Positions 25,327 through 37,130 of a stretch of 64,000 nucleotides of DNA are shown here, piece by piece; the first letter of the stretch is position 1; every line of letters begins with the position of its first letter. The translations under genes and the position numbers were made by a program. Below the pieces are notes generated by a model. That model worked only from the letters and a program-made list of their open reading frames with translations. It made no database searches and was not told the DNA's origin. The DNA is from Cylindrobasidium torrendii FP15055 ss-10 (Eukaryota; Basidiomycota; Agaricomycetes; Agaricales; Physalacriaceae), in the NCBI GenBank assembly GCA_000934385.1, contig KN880537.1, forward strand, positions 16,783 to 80,782, read 5' to 3'.

Positions 25327-27541
25327 ATGATTCTATCGAGTCTCCTGGTAGTGCCTCTGGCCTTCCCAAGCGTCTTCGGCAAGCTCACAGCCGGCATTCC
25401 CGGAGGTGTATTGCTTCCCAGGAATGATACAAGCTACCTGGACTCTTTGTCTGACAACCAGCGGGAATTGTTCAACTATGCCATGACTGGCCTGGACATG
25501 AACTTCGCGCCGCCGTTCATTGTCAGTCATATTCTGTGTCTACACTGACAAAGATTCTAACACATTTGGCCATTAGTTCGAGTCTACACGATACTCCGCG
25601 TGGTATGCAGTTGGACTGCTTGCCCGCAATGAAGGAGACGATCTGGCAGTCGCGTCGCAGATAATTCAGGACGTGTAAGCCTATCTTAAGTCTAAAGTAT
25701 GTTTTATCTTTGAGCTGATATTCTCGGTAGAATATCCTTCCAGGTGTGCAGAGGACATCTCCGCGATTCGTCAAAGATACTGACTCTATTTAGTACACTG
25801 ACCCGAACGACCTCTGGTTTGGCACATACCAAGGGGAAACTACTGCACCCACACCTGGCGATGTATACGCACCTAAGGAATGCCCTCAGGTTGCTCTCCC
25901 GACGCGTAAGCTGACCAACCCTGAATACAGGCGTACACCTCGTATGATCTGAACATGGGCTTGTTTGTCTGCACCTCGTTCATCATCGCATTGGAGGAAT
26001 TTTCCAACATTCTCGATCCCGACCTCGTCGACTTGATGAAGCGAAGCATGTACAACGCTACTATCGGTGACGGATACCGAGTGGGTGGAGTGGATGGCGA
26101 TAATTGTGCGTGTCGGAAGGGCTGCACTTTGCTTGTACGCTGACCCATGCCCAGTGTATCCCATCTATAGCAACCCTTGGTCCGTGTCTTCATTGGACTC
26201 ACCTTCGATTACTCATTGTTGTCTTCCCAGGTACATGAGGGTGATGTCCGCGACGTATGTAGGGAACATGATGGGAGACGCTAACATGTCCTACTGGGGC
26301 GACCACTGGGCCAACGAAGCTATCCAGGCCTTCGACAAATACAGCACCATCAGCGAGGTATTCAGTCCGTGATCGGTATCCTTGCACGGTTGACGCCTGT
26401 CCAGTTCAATTCCGGGACATACACCGGCGTGTCTCTGTATGCCCTCTCCTTGTGGGGTTACATGCCAGAGTCTTCTGTGATATCTTCCCGCGCGGCAGAT
26501 ATCATAACAAAGACCTGGGAGACGGTCGGCCAGATTTATAACCCCACGTTGCATACCCTTGGTGGACCATGGGATCGCACATACGGTTACGACTTGGTAT
26601 GGTTCATGTCCACAATCAAATCGCATTGCTTTAACAGTCGCCCAGCGGAGATACTTTGGCATTCTTGGAGGCCATATTGCTGGCTTGTTAGGCGGCATCG
26701 CTGATGGCTCCGCCCCCATCCCTCGTCCGCTCGTAGGATGCTCACATTATGGAGATGCAGTCATCCTTGCATTGTGAGTTCTTCACATTGCATGTATGAG
26801 CTCAACTCACTGAGGCATGCAAACCGTAGAATGCCCCTCACAGCCAAATTCCATGACCCATACGTCCCAGCGAGTGTCATCGAGTCGCTCAAGAGCCTCT
26901 CTGGCCCGCACGCGTACTTTGCTCAGTCAGTGTCCCCGCCATTCGACGACGAGGCCTACCCACGCAACTATACGACATGGACCCAAGACGGCCTCAGCGT
27001 CGGCGGAATCGAAAGCGATGAGAATGTCGTAGGAGGACCGGCGACGAGCCAGACAGCATATGTTCCCGCCTCTTTCATCTGGAAGACAGACGTCCCAGAA
27101 GCAAAGGATAGGGGGCGTCTTGCTTGGATGTTCGTGAGTGCCTCCTTTCGACCAAATCTGTAGTAGAAACTGACCGTTCGACTGTATTAGCACCATCCCA
27201 CCGCATCCTCAATATCAGCTGTGGTCTCCTCGACCAACTTGACGATCAAATACCCTCCGTCGCGCGCGTTCCCAGAGCATTCCACGACATCAAACATCAT
27301 GAGCTTCCTCTTTTCCGGAGTCTACAAGACCACCCTCACCCAGGATTTCCTCGCAAACGGGACTGCCGTGTATTCGGGGCTGAAGCTCACCGTCTCAGGC
27401 AATGTTGCATCGGGGAACAGGACTCTGGTGTATGGACAGGACGCAATAAATGAAGTTAGCTTCTACAACCTCACGTACACGATTCCGGATGACCTTGGGG
27501 ATGAGGTTCCCACACTGATATGGGAGTTCGAAAAGCTGTGA
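25327..27541 (+). CDS. Secreted glycoprotein of unknown function
   Basis: Start MILSSLLVVPLAFPSVFG is a clear signal peptide, and a TATATAA box lies about 60 bp upstream. About eight or nine short introns. The mature protein has conserved-looking aromatic blocks: STRYSAWYAVGLLARNEGDD, DPNDLWFGTYQGE, YGPW-like GGPWDRTYGYD, YFGILGGHIAGLLGGIADG, YTTWTQDGLSVGGI. At least eight N-glycosylation sequons are visible (NDT, NAT, NMS, NYT, NLT, NGT, NRT, NLT). The helix-rich, Trp/Tyr-rich sequence could be an alpha/alpha-toroid enzyme acting outside the cell, but I do not recognise a named family and no catalytic residues can be assigned. Its stop is 43 bp from the converging stop of the reductase gene. 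Confidence 0.75.
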
Positions 27542-27584
27542 GATGTACTATGTATATCGTCTATAGCAACCCATCTATGCCAAT

Positions 27585-30500
27585 CTACGGAATACATGTC
27601 TGCGCTGGTGTACCTTGATCTACCTTATTCCAATGAGCTACGTACTCTTCTATATGGCTTTTATCGAGGCGGCTGCTCGTTTCTAATGTTGCGGAATCCG
27701 CCCTAGCTTCATCTGTTCCAAGTACGACCGACCCCGTCGCAAGCTTCATGAAGTCGCCCTCCAAAAAGCCAGCGATTTTACTTGCGGGTGTGCTGCCTGA
27801 CTCGCGAACGCGGACCATCCAATCATCGAATGGGACCATAGGAAGCTCGAGGATACTGGAGAGAGCGTCGAGTGTATCGCGCCATGACTGTCTGGCAGGG
27901 TTTTCTAGATGGTACACCTCCCGGAACCTGCTCGAAAACAAAAGTTCGACTAAGACCGAGGCTGCACGGTTCACTGGCATCCATGAAAGGCTCTAGTTAT
28001 CGGGAAGAACGTGAGCATCAACATACCGAGCAAAGAGAAATAAAACCTACCCCGTGAATCTCAGGAAGAGCTCCAAGCATCCTCGACGAGCGTACAATGA
28101 TAGGGAAATGCTCTGTCTCGGTCCATGCCCCAGCCCCGTCCGCGCCTGTCATCTGTCCAATCCGCACGCTGCTAGCACGGATCGAAGTACCGTACAAAGT
28201 GTTCGCCGCCTCCAACATCTTCTCACATACCCATTTGGCTTGAGCGTATCCCAGCTGCGTTGGAGACCTAGCATCGACAGGCCGTTCGGGTATACCGCGC
28301 GCGGGCCCCGACTCGTCTGAGGTAGGCCAATGGTACTGGCCGACGACCGCAATCGAGGACATGAACATCAGCCGTGTTGGGTTGGCATTATTTTGCGCGG
28401 AAAGTAAGGCGAGTTTAATGAGGTTGACAAGTGTGCCTATATGCGATTCGAACGACTGGAGGCTCCGGTTGAAGTCGACTGGCCAGGCATTGTGGACGAT
28501 ATGGGTGACCTTTAGGAGCTAGTCAAGGATAAGCATACATGGGCTTCATGCAACGGTGAACTGTACTGACCTCCGTGTCCGTGTAGTCAAGCGCCTGCAT
28601 TTCTGCCTCAATGATGCGAACGCGCCTCCAGTCATCCCCTAGAACAACAGCGCCTCTGTGGTTCATAAGTCGTTCTTGTCGTTGCCGCGCCGGGTCAGCG
28701 TCGTTTGCCTTGGGTCGATTGATGCAAATGACTTTGGCGACTGAGGCATCCTCCAGTAGGCGCGAGAGCAGGAAGCAGCCCAAGCTTCCTGTCGACCCCG
28801 TCAGCAGCACGACTTTTCTCTGCGGGGAGACGCCATGCTGCTTCGCTTCGCTCCTCCCGTTGGCCAGCTCCGCTAACCCTGCCAACCTCTCCGTAAAGTC
28901 CTCCGCCATTTTGTTCATCGCCGTAATAGAGTGCCCCTCGGTTTCCCTTGGTTCGCCCTTGAGGAATGCCGTGACAGTGTCGCTAAGCTTGTCTACGGTT
29001 GGGTATTGGAAGCAAATATCCGGTTCCAGATTGGCGACACTGCCAGGTGCTGACTGTAGCTTTCCCAGAATTCTTCGGCGGAGCTGAGCCGCCTGAACAC
29101 TGTCCATGCCCGTCTCAAAAAAGTCGGCCCCATCGATCTGACCACTGCGATACTCCTCCAGGCCAGAAACGTCCGCGACCATTCCTCGTATCACCAGCTT
29201 CACATCCTTAATCACGAATGGCGCGGATGCCGAGGCCACAGAATTGGTGTTGTACAATCGGTTGATCTCATCCTTGAACAAGTTGAGCGTCGCTTTGGTC
29301 TGAATGCTGCCCTTGTCTGTCCGCACGAATGGTTTCCTGGTCGCACTCGTGAAGAGAACCATATCCTTCGCAACCTTTCCGTGCTTGTCCATCCCCTCGT
29401 TTCCTTTCGCAAGGTATTCCCACAGGTCCTCAGGCGGGTGATTGTCGTCCACAAGTTCGACGAGTAAGCCCATCGCATCCCTGCCGTCCCCAAAGCCTAC
29501 CGCCGCTTGCACGGCCGGGTGCTCTCCAACTGCCTGCTCGAGCGCCGCTGGCCGGACTTTCTCGCCCGTAGCAAGGACGATAAGGTCGTCGGCGCGCCCT
29601 AGAATACGGTACTGGTCCGGAAAAACGGGATGTTGGACAAGAAGGTCTTGCACGGTGAAAGGTTCTGTCCACCCAGGCGCCCGACCAACAACACGATATG
29701 TGTTGTCCTCGGTTTTGACGAGCTCTAGTCCTATGTCCGTCCGGGGTATGAGATAGCGCCAGTCGTAATTCGGTGGTGGGATTTGGATTAGCGCCATCGG
29801 GCCAATTTCGGTCGCACCTGGTTCGGCATAAGCGAGGAAGGGGCGAAGCAGAAGAAACATACCCCAGTGATTTAGAAGCTTTACACCCTTTGAAACAAGG
29901 GCATGAGCCACGGTCTCCTTCATGGGCGCTCCACCGATAGCGATGAAGTCGAGCTTCCGTAGCGCGTCTATCCCTACATTGCTTGGGAGCCGGAGCATAT
30001 CTTCGAGGATGGACGGTACAGACAACATCGATCGGGCCTTCGAGAATTCCAGCGCCAGGATGGTACTGCGGGCAGTAGGAATAGTCGAAGCAGGGGGGAG
30101 AACGAAGGGCAGACCAATGGATAGTGCCAACATAGGTGCGAGTAATCCGAAGCCCTGTCGCCTGGTGAGTTTCAAAGACCCTATGGGCAAAATTTGAACT
30201 TACATGATAGAGGGGAAGAGAAGAAACATTTGGAGGGTATTGTTCATCGATGGGAGGCAAGAGGTTGTGACAGGTCGCAAATCTCATGATGAAAGCATGC
30301 GAATGGTACACGGGCTTGGGTAGCCCAGTGCTACCAGAAGTGTGGAAGATAAGTGCGTTGCAATCTTCGCGCCTATGTCCTGAGAACTTTGGTGGAGGCA
30401 CGGGTGAAGGCCCGTTGAGGAGCTCGACGTATGTCGGAGGCTGGACGAACACCATCTTTGCTCTCTGCGCTTGCTGCGTAGCCTTCTCTAGCTCCGGACT

Positions 30501-30969
30501 GACGAGAACAGTTGAGGGAGTGGTCTTCTCCAGGACATGGAAGACTGCGCTCGAAGAGAGCCGAGCAGAGAGGCATATAACCTATGTACGTACTTGATTC
30601 AGTAGCCGCATTGATGTACTATATAGTGGGCAGAGAACATACCGGCGTCCCAAGGCGGATCAGAGCGGCCATATAGATAAAGATGCTAATGTCACTGCTC
30701 AGCAGGATTGCTACTGGTTTGGACAGTCCACAGGCAATCCTCGTTGTACACCTTGAAGAGACCAACCAGGAGCACGCATTTTCCACCGCTGCCTGTAGCT
30801 GCGCATACGATATTCTTGACGGCAACAGTGACTTAGCTTGGCATTGAAAGCCGAATGTGAGCGCAGCGTTATGCGTCGCATTGAACTCGATGAGGTCCGG
30901 AAGATTTGTTATTCCATCGGAATGGCCTTCAAGGCGGGCGTCATGGATGTGGGGGCGAATGAAAGGCAT
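27585..30969 (-). CDS. NRPS-like reductase: AMP-binding, carrier and NAD(P)-binding domains
   Basis: Start MPFIRPHIHD at 30969. The N-terminal adenylation domain has the phosphate-binding loop FHTSGSTGLPKP, LPLYHGFGLLAPM, HWGATEIGPMA and the hinge-type YRILGRADDLIVLATGEKV. The carrier domain has DGADFFETGMDSVQA, where the Ser takes phosphopantetheine. The C-terminal reductase domain has VVLLTGSTGSLGCFLL (NAD(P) fold), VTHIVHNAWPVDFN, MFMSSIAVVG and the catalytic YAQAKWVCE. Such enzymes activate a carboxylic acid and release it as an aldehyde or alcohol. About 1,050 residues. There is no condensation domain. A 45-nt intron after HWG has no stop and stays in frame if retained. Substrate unknown; aryl acids are common for basidiomycete relatives. 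It lies within about 8-12 kb of two O-methyltransferases, so a joint pathway is possible. Confidence 0.92.
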
Positions 30970-31660
30970 GGGCGAGATGATAGCAAGAGACGAAAATTGG
31001 CGGAGGCTTCAAACGCCGGAAGCGCGTCGGATGTGGCGAAAAGTTGTTAGCTAAATCAGACTGGTCCAGACTCTCTAGAATGAGCCTGAAAGACAAGAAC
31101 TACCGCAAAACAACTCACCTGTTATGGTAATTGTGGGTATCCATAGTTTCATGAATATCCTGGTGCTTTTCAGAGGCAGACAGCTTGAACGCATCAGGCT
31201 TTATGCGGAAAAGACCTGGAGATATGAAGACCTAGGCGTTTAAACATTTCATTGTTTACGTTTAGTGACCAATTAGTGAGACACATTTCTTGTTGAGCTA
31301 ATTCGTTGAACATGGCTGTCAAGTTGACCAAAGCGTATGTCACTCTGTGACCAGATGTGACCACGCTTCATGGCTGTGCAAAAATGCCGGTGATCGGCCG
31401 GACTCAATGTAGAGCATGCTGGATCCGAAAGCAGATTCTCTACTCCTCCGTCCATGTCGGTCGACCCATCCACACCCGCTCACGACGACCCGACTGTTTG
31501 AACATCTAAAATACCTAGAATTCCTGCTTTATTTCATTCTGTCCAAGTCATCGCTTTCTGTTTGTCACTGCTAGCTGTCGTGCGTAATGCGTACCAATAC
31601 ATCGTTGGTTCGAAGCGTGCTGATTATTCCGTAATTTTTAGATTTGCACATTTTGTCTGT
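30970..31660. other. Divergent promoter region
   Basis: Separates the reductase (minus) from the DUF6699-like gene (plus). No gene or strong motif recognised. Confidence 0.5.
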
Positions 31661-32750
31661 ATGGAATCCACGGAAACCTCATCTCATGTGCCTATTCTCC
31701 ATCGATCCGCTCTCAAAGCTCCTGGGTCATCTAAACGCTTCTCACCTCCACCTCAAGTCACATCTGCCGGTGTCCACTTCAATGAAGCTGTCAATATTTC
31801 CGAATACAGCGATCCCTTGTATCCCACGCCTCAGAATCCGCGCTCCCTTGTACGAAAGCCGAAGTCGAAATCCTCAGAGGAGAAAACGATCAAAAGCACG
31901 TCCCAAATCCCTGCGCGTGGCCCTGTGCCGCCCTTTACCCTTCCTTCAGCGCATAGTCGCGATGAGCTTGAGGCTCTTAGCTTCCAGCTTGCATCAAAGC
32001 TACGCTTTGATAGGCTCGCGGAAGAGGCTAGAGCTCGACGGCGCGACGAGCCACCAGGATTGGATCGAAGTCCGCCAAAGCGCAAAGGGCGCGACGAGTT
32101 TCCTGAATTCAAGAAAATACTCATGGGCCCCTGGGTTTCCGGAATGCATTGTGAGCTGAAGCTGCTCCCCCTTTGCTTTGCTGACGGCACGCGTAGATGG
32201 CCCTATCCTCGACCCTCCGTCAGCGCGCGCTGGAGCATTTATGACACTCCATCCTGCCCTTGCTGGGCCATACAGCGAGCTTAAAGGCATCGAATGGGAT
32301 ATTCTGTGCGATATCGAAGGTGTGGCCTTTCGGTCGGGGACTCACAACTTTCTATTGGACACATTCCGTCACCAGCCAGCAACCGCCCCTAGGCTCGACT
32401 TTCTCTACATAGTGTCTCAAGACTTCTCTTGGAGACTCAGCGTACTACCTCTTGATATATCACTCGGTGTCACAGTTCACGACATCCTAAGGTTCATCGC
32501 ATCCTTCTTCCGCTCGCAACTCCACGATGCCGATCCAGAACTCGATGGCATATCGATCTCTTTCAAAGAGTCTATGGAAAGGTCCAAAAACGAGAGGTTG
32601 GTGCATAATATAGGGCCACCATTCATCTGCGGAGCAGATCGCTTGCTAGGGAAAAGAAAGCTGGCGGGGTTTGTCTACGATTCAGCCTACATTCCCGTCG
32701 GCCAGAGTGACGAAGACGAGATATTTATACAACTGCATTTAACGTACTAG
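31661..32750 (+). CDS. DUF6699-like protein
   Basis: Two exons (31661-32150, 32197-32750) give 347 residues. The N-terminal ~150 residues are a low-complexity, Ser/Pro/Lys-rich region (SALKAPGSSKRFSPPP, RKPKSKSSEEK). The C-terminal half resembles the DUF6699 domain of basidiomycetes: LHPALAGPYSELKGIEWDI, RLDFLYIVSQDFSWRLSVLP, GVTVHDILRFIASFF, DRLLGKRKLAGFVYDS. The family has no known biochemical role. The assignment rests on the overall pattern (a WDI start, a central W..V.P, GVTV.D.L) and is moderate. The 3' end converges on the DUF6535 gene with 33 bp between stops. Confidence 0.65.
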
Positions 32751-32783
32751 AGGATTGTGTCCCTCTGTCTATCTACGATAATC

Positions 32784-35700
32784 TCAACCTGTTTGTGCCA
32801 CTATTTGGTCCAGAAGCTGCCATGCCTCTTGCGCTGAACTATCCCAACTACTCGGATTTTGTTGTAAGTCTGTGCTCCAAGCTGCCAAGAATAATAGCCA
32901 AATGTCCTTTGTGGCAAAAGAGTACCGAGGGCTTTGGAGAACCCTGGCGACAAGTGTATGTAAATCCAGGCGTACAAATTCAAAAATGACGCCCCTATCG
33001 CCTGCACTGAGGTTGTGACGGAAAGCACGAGCAATCGCGTCGCATGTCTGTATCACCTCCCACTGGGTCGTCCCGTTGAGGAGACGCTTGCACAACAACA
33101 ATATGTCAACAACAAGCGGCGCCGGGCGCTCGGGAGCCGGATGGCGTAGGACATCCCGCAGCAGAGTTGATATCATTTTGCGCTTGGTGTCCTCGCCAAT
33201 GCTTTCGCGATCATACCAGCCAGAGGTGATGATGTATGCCAGCGGGATACGATGATCTGGAATAGGTATGGACTCGTGAACGACCCATTCGACACAGTCA
33301 TCTGGGATTGCCTGGAACGGCTCTGTCAAATGAGCCACCCGATTATGACGAATTACGCCAGAAAATGAGCGAAACAAAGCAAGCGAAGTAGTCTTTGCGG
33401 TATCGTTGTCGTCGCGAACGTGATAACATCCAACCAAATGGCTAAGAACTCCCAAAAGCTTGCCATATTCCTCAGTAAAAGCGTCGCGCGGTTTTTGAGG
33501 AGCCTGGAAATTAATTGCACTGATGACGCCCTGTACTCTATTGTCCCTGTCGTCGTCGGAAAACATTGCAAGGCAAGACATCAACGCAGGCAAGACCATG
33601 GCCTGTCTTGGACGCAGAGCGACCACTAAATCGAGCAAACAGATAAGAATGGGGTGGCGATGAATGCGAACAATGTCTGGATCCGTTCTCAAGAGACACT
33701 GTGCTATTCCAGACAGCGCGACAGCAAGAGCCGATAACGAAGCGGAAGGCGCTATCTGCGCACTCGTCGCAAGCCCCGTCGAAGGCTGCGGCGAAAATAG
33801 GCTGATTCGGTGTCCAACCCACCGCAACAGGTCATGCAGAGGGTTCTCGGGCTTCATTTGTACCTCCTGAAGGCCGTGTCTATGCGACAACCCAAGATGA
33901 TAATAGATCGCCTCTGTCGCCAGCGCCGACGCAAAGCACTCCTCGACCTCATCCTCTACCCACCCCAGATCATTCAGCGTGTCATACACTGGGAAGCCTT
34001 TCCCAGATAGCTCCTCCGGGTCAATCGACCACTGCGTTATGTCGAAAAGCTCCCAGAGGCGCATCATGTCGGGATTGAGGCGCTCGGTCGTGGGTTGGTA
34101 CCAGTCGCTGCCAGCTGGCGCCTGTATGCAGTCGTCCAGCGCCATACACTCCCAAAGGCGCCTGTGCGCCTGGATGGCATCGTGCGAATGCGTGAAGTAC
34201 TTGCGAAGCGCGCTGCTTTCCTGGAGCGGCGGTGGCGGTTTCGTCCAAAACTCTTCCTCGAGCATGGGCATCTGGAATTTCGTCGCCAGGCCAGCGGGTA
34301 TGGATGTGTCGAGGATGTGGACGACTTTGCCGGGGACGTATTTGAGATGCGCGAAGGCTTGCTGGCAGACGATGCTCTGAGGGAATCGGTCGAGCATCCA
34401 GGTGACGGCGTGCCAGTCGAGGTCTTCCTTGTGCTCGTCGACCCGCTTCTTCTCGTGTACCAGAGTAAGGTTACGCTGGAAGGCAGGGATGGCTGAGGAA
34501 GATTTCGACCAAGAGACGCGCTTCGAGCCGCGTGTGAGGGGTTGACCGAGGTTGGGTGTAGATGCCTTTTCGTTGGATAAAGATGGGTGGTGCCGAAGTA
34601 CCTTGAGCGTCCAATTCCATGCGCGCCGGCCAATCCTTGCAGAAACATCCATGGATCTAACCAGCCGCTCTCGCAGCCATCCCGCGAACCTAAGCACCAG
34701 CACGATCATCGAGTTGTGATACGGGCAATCCTCGCGTAGAAGCGGCCAGATTGTCATGCCCAGGTAGATGATGGCAGCGGAGCCGCTCAGGACCGTTGCA
34801 CAAATTGCAGGGATAAAGTGGAAAGCAAAGAGCTTGCCTAGCATGCCCGCAACGAAGAATAGAGCGGCCAAATGGACGAGGAATGGGACAATGGATATCA
34901 ACGCAGGGACGTTCCAAGCCTGGAAGTCGTCATAGCGCAACTGGCGGAGATGTGCGCGGTCGTATTTACTGCCCGTGCGCATGTCCTTCTGGTAATGCTG
35001 CAACCACGACTTGATGTAGAACGCGAATATAAGCGCGATGAAGAGAACGACAACGGCGAGACTCCAGAGTGTCACTGTTGCGATCCGGAGAGCAGAAACT
35101 GGGGGCGAGTCGGCGAAGAAGGTGTAAAGGTTATCTTGGGCGTCAGAAGAAATAATGGGATTGGAAGGGAAGCGTGCAGTGTAATCGATGTAGCGCACAA
35201 GGAGCTGCGCGTTCGCGTCCGACGGGTCTGGGTTTGCATCTATGACCAGAAAGGCTGTGACCGTGGCACTGAACAAGCCAGTCTACAAAGACATTAGCAT
35301 TTTCGGCATATTGAATAGGTTTTTCTCACGATAATAGTAAGGTTGTCAAGCTCCTCCTGCCATCCCTGAATTGTCTGCCGGTCCAACATCCGCTGATGGT
35401 CGTGGCAGACCTCCCAGAATGTTCCTGTCTTCGAAAGTCCTGGGACCTCTGGCTTTATGTCCAGAGGTTCACTGGCGCGCATTGACGAGTATTCCGAAGG
35501 TCCAGTTACTAATTGAGTGACATGAGCCGAGCGCTTTAGAGGATACTATGCGCACTGACGACCTGTAACACCCGACGCAGGTGTCTCTGGACGCTGCAGA
35601 TTACGGACCGCACGGCGCGGCGTAACAGGCTGAGATGTTGCCCTGCTGTCCGGGACGCCCAGAGTCGAGGGTGTCGGCGCGGAGTTCGGGGAGACCGCTG

Positions 35701-36352
35701 AATCCGGGGACATGAACGTATCATTGAACGGAATAATGGGATGCAGCGCCTGTCTGGAGGCAGATGTCCGCACAGGTGTACCTGCTCTGTGTTGTGTTGA
35801 GCTATTTCCATAGTCGAGCTGGACGCTGTCGACGGGAGAGATGCGAGCCTGGTTGTTCCACCGCCCTGGAAAACCTGGGGACCCACTTCCACTTCCATCG
35901 GGGGTTGTACTAGGGAGTGGAAGCTTCTTCGACTGAGCTGATTTGGAACCATCGAACGGCGTAGTGGAGGGTGAGAATACGACGCCCGGCTTGGTTGGGC
36001 TGTCTTTGTGTGAGGACGGGGAAGGAGTATCGACAGGAAGGCCGAGTCTTGCCGGAGAGGGCGCGTTTGAACGTCCGAGCCTGGAACGGCTGCTATTCGA
36101 GCGGGTTGGCGCCTGCGATGGAATACCGACGCTGGCATCATCGTGATATTGCTCCTGCTGGCTCAGCGCGCCTTCGGTGCTCGGTGATTCGACACGCGGC
36201 AAGCGAATGCCAATGGAGTCTTGGCTTCCACCGCCCGTCTGTAGCGGTGTCCACTCTGAAGCATCATGGGAAGGATCATCTCCACCCCAGAGGGCAGAGC
36301 TCCTCCGAGTCTCGTCCTGTTCGACGCGCTGGTAAGGGTTTCTGTCACTCAT
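32784..36352 (-). CDS. DUF6535 membrane protein with long disordered N-terminus
   Basis: Start MSDRNPYQRVEQDE. The first ~260 residues are Ser/Pro/Thr-rich and probably disordered (SNSSRSRLGRSNAPSPARLG, DTPSPSSHKDSPTKPG). A second exon carries TGTFWEVCHDHQRMLDRQTI and GWQEELDNLTII, and splicing joins this to TGLFSATVTAFLVIDANPDP. W..Y/C....D...I..W...LD.L...GLFSA.VTAFL is the DUF6535 signature. Four membrane segments follow (VTAFLVI, ALRIATVTLWSLAVVVLFIALIF, PALISIVPFLVHLAALFFVAG, AICATVLSGSAAIIYLG), then a large helical, cytosolic-looking C-terminal region of ~600 residues. Widespread in mushrooms, function unknown. Total about 1,150 residues. Confidence 0.85.
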
Positions 36353-37130
36353 TCGATGGATGAAGCAATGAGAAACGAGAAATGAAAAATGTAATCGATA
36401 ATCGAAAAGGAACACCAAAATATCCTGCCGCATCATGATAAATTCATGTTACCCAGGCTATACGCAGCGTGTTGTTCTCGGTCGCCAGTGTGTTGTGCAC
36501 CTGGTGTGCATGGTACTATCGCACAAAAAAGACGCCATAAAATTTTAGTTCAAGGCACGAATCAACACGGTCGAAGGTAGCCGGTAACCAGTAAACTCAA
36601 TGCCAACTTCACATTTGAACAGGATATGCTCAACCGCGTGCAATGATTAACTTTGATCCGGGATGAGTCGGTGGAAATCGATCGCCGGATCACGGGCAAC
36701 CTCCTTGCTTCCGCTCGTCCATCCATAAATATGTCCCACTGGAAGTCTTCGCCCCTCATGAACACAGATCATCAAAGGAAAAAAAATAGGAAAACTAGCG
36801 TGAGTATTCCTCACCGTTGAATACCGACCTCCTGCCATTCAAGCCATCGCTATCGTCTCACACTCTCAACATTACGTACACAACACATGAAAACTACCTT
36901 TCAAAAACGGTGCTGCGTCCTACGAGAAAATCTGGCTGTGATGGCTTTGAATGGAAAACCCTGGTGCATGGATACGAACCATGGGGCTATTGTGATTGAC
37001 AAAAAGAACAACGACCAGACCGGCCAAGTACCGATCTACCAAGGCCACAATTGATAGGTCGCATTGTTTGCTTTAAGTGACACGCGATCTATTTCTTTTA
37101 TAAAAGAATCCCATCTGAGCCAGTCCTCCA
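36353..37130. other. Divergent promoter region
   Basis: Between DUF6535 (minus) and F-box paralogue A (plus). Holds the F-box promoter module at its right end. A 30-40 bp segment at about 36911-36950 resembles one at about 54437-54475. Confidence 0.5.
37046..37105 (+). promoter_or_regulatory. F-box promoter module, gene A
   Basis: CACAATTGATA, then CGCATTGTTTGC, then GTGACAC, then TTTATAAAA (37098-37106), about 25-30 bp before the ATG. The same order occurs before genes C and D, and partly before B. Confidence 0.5.
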
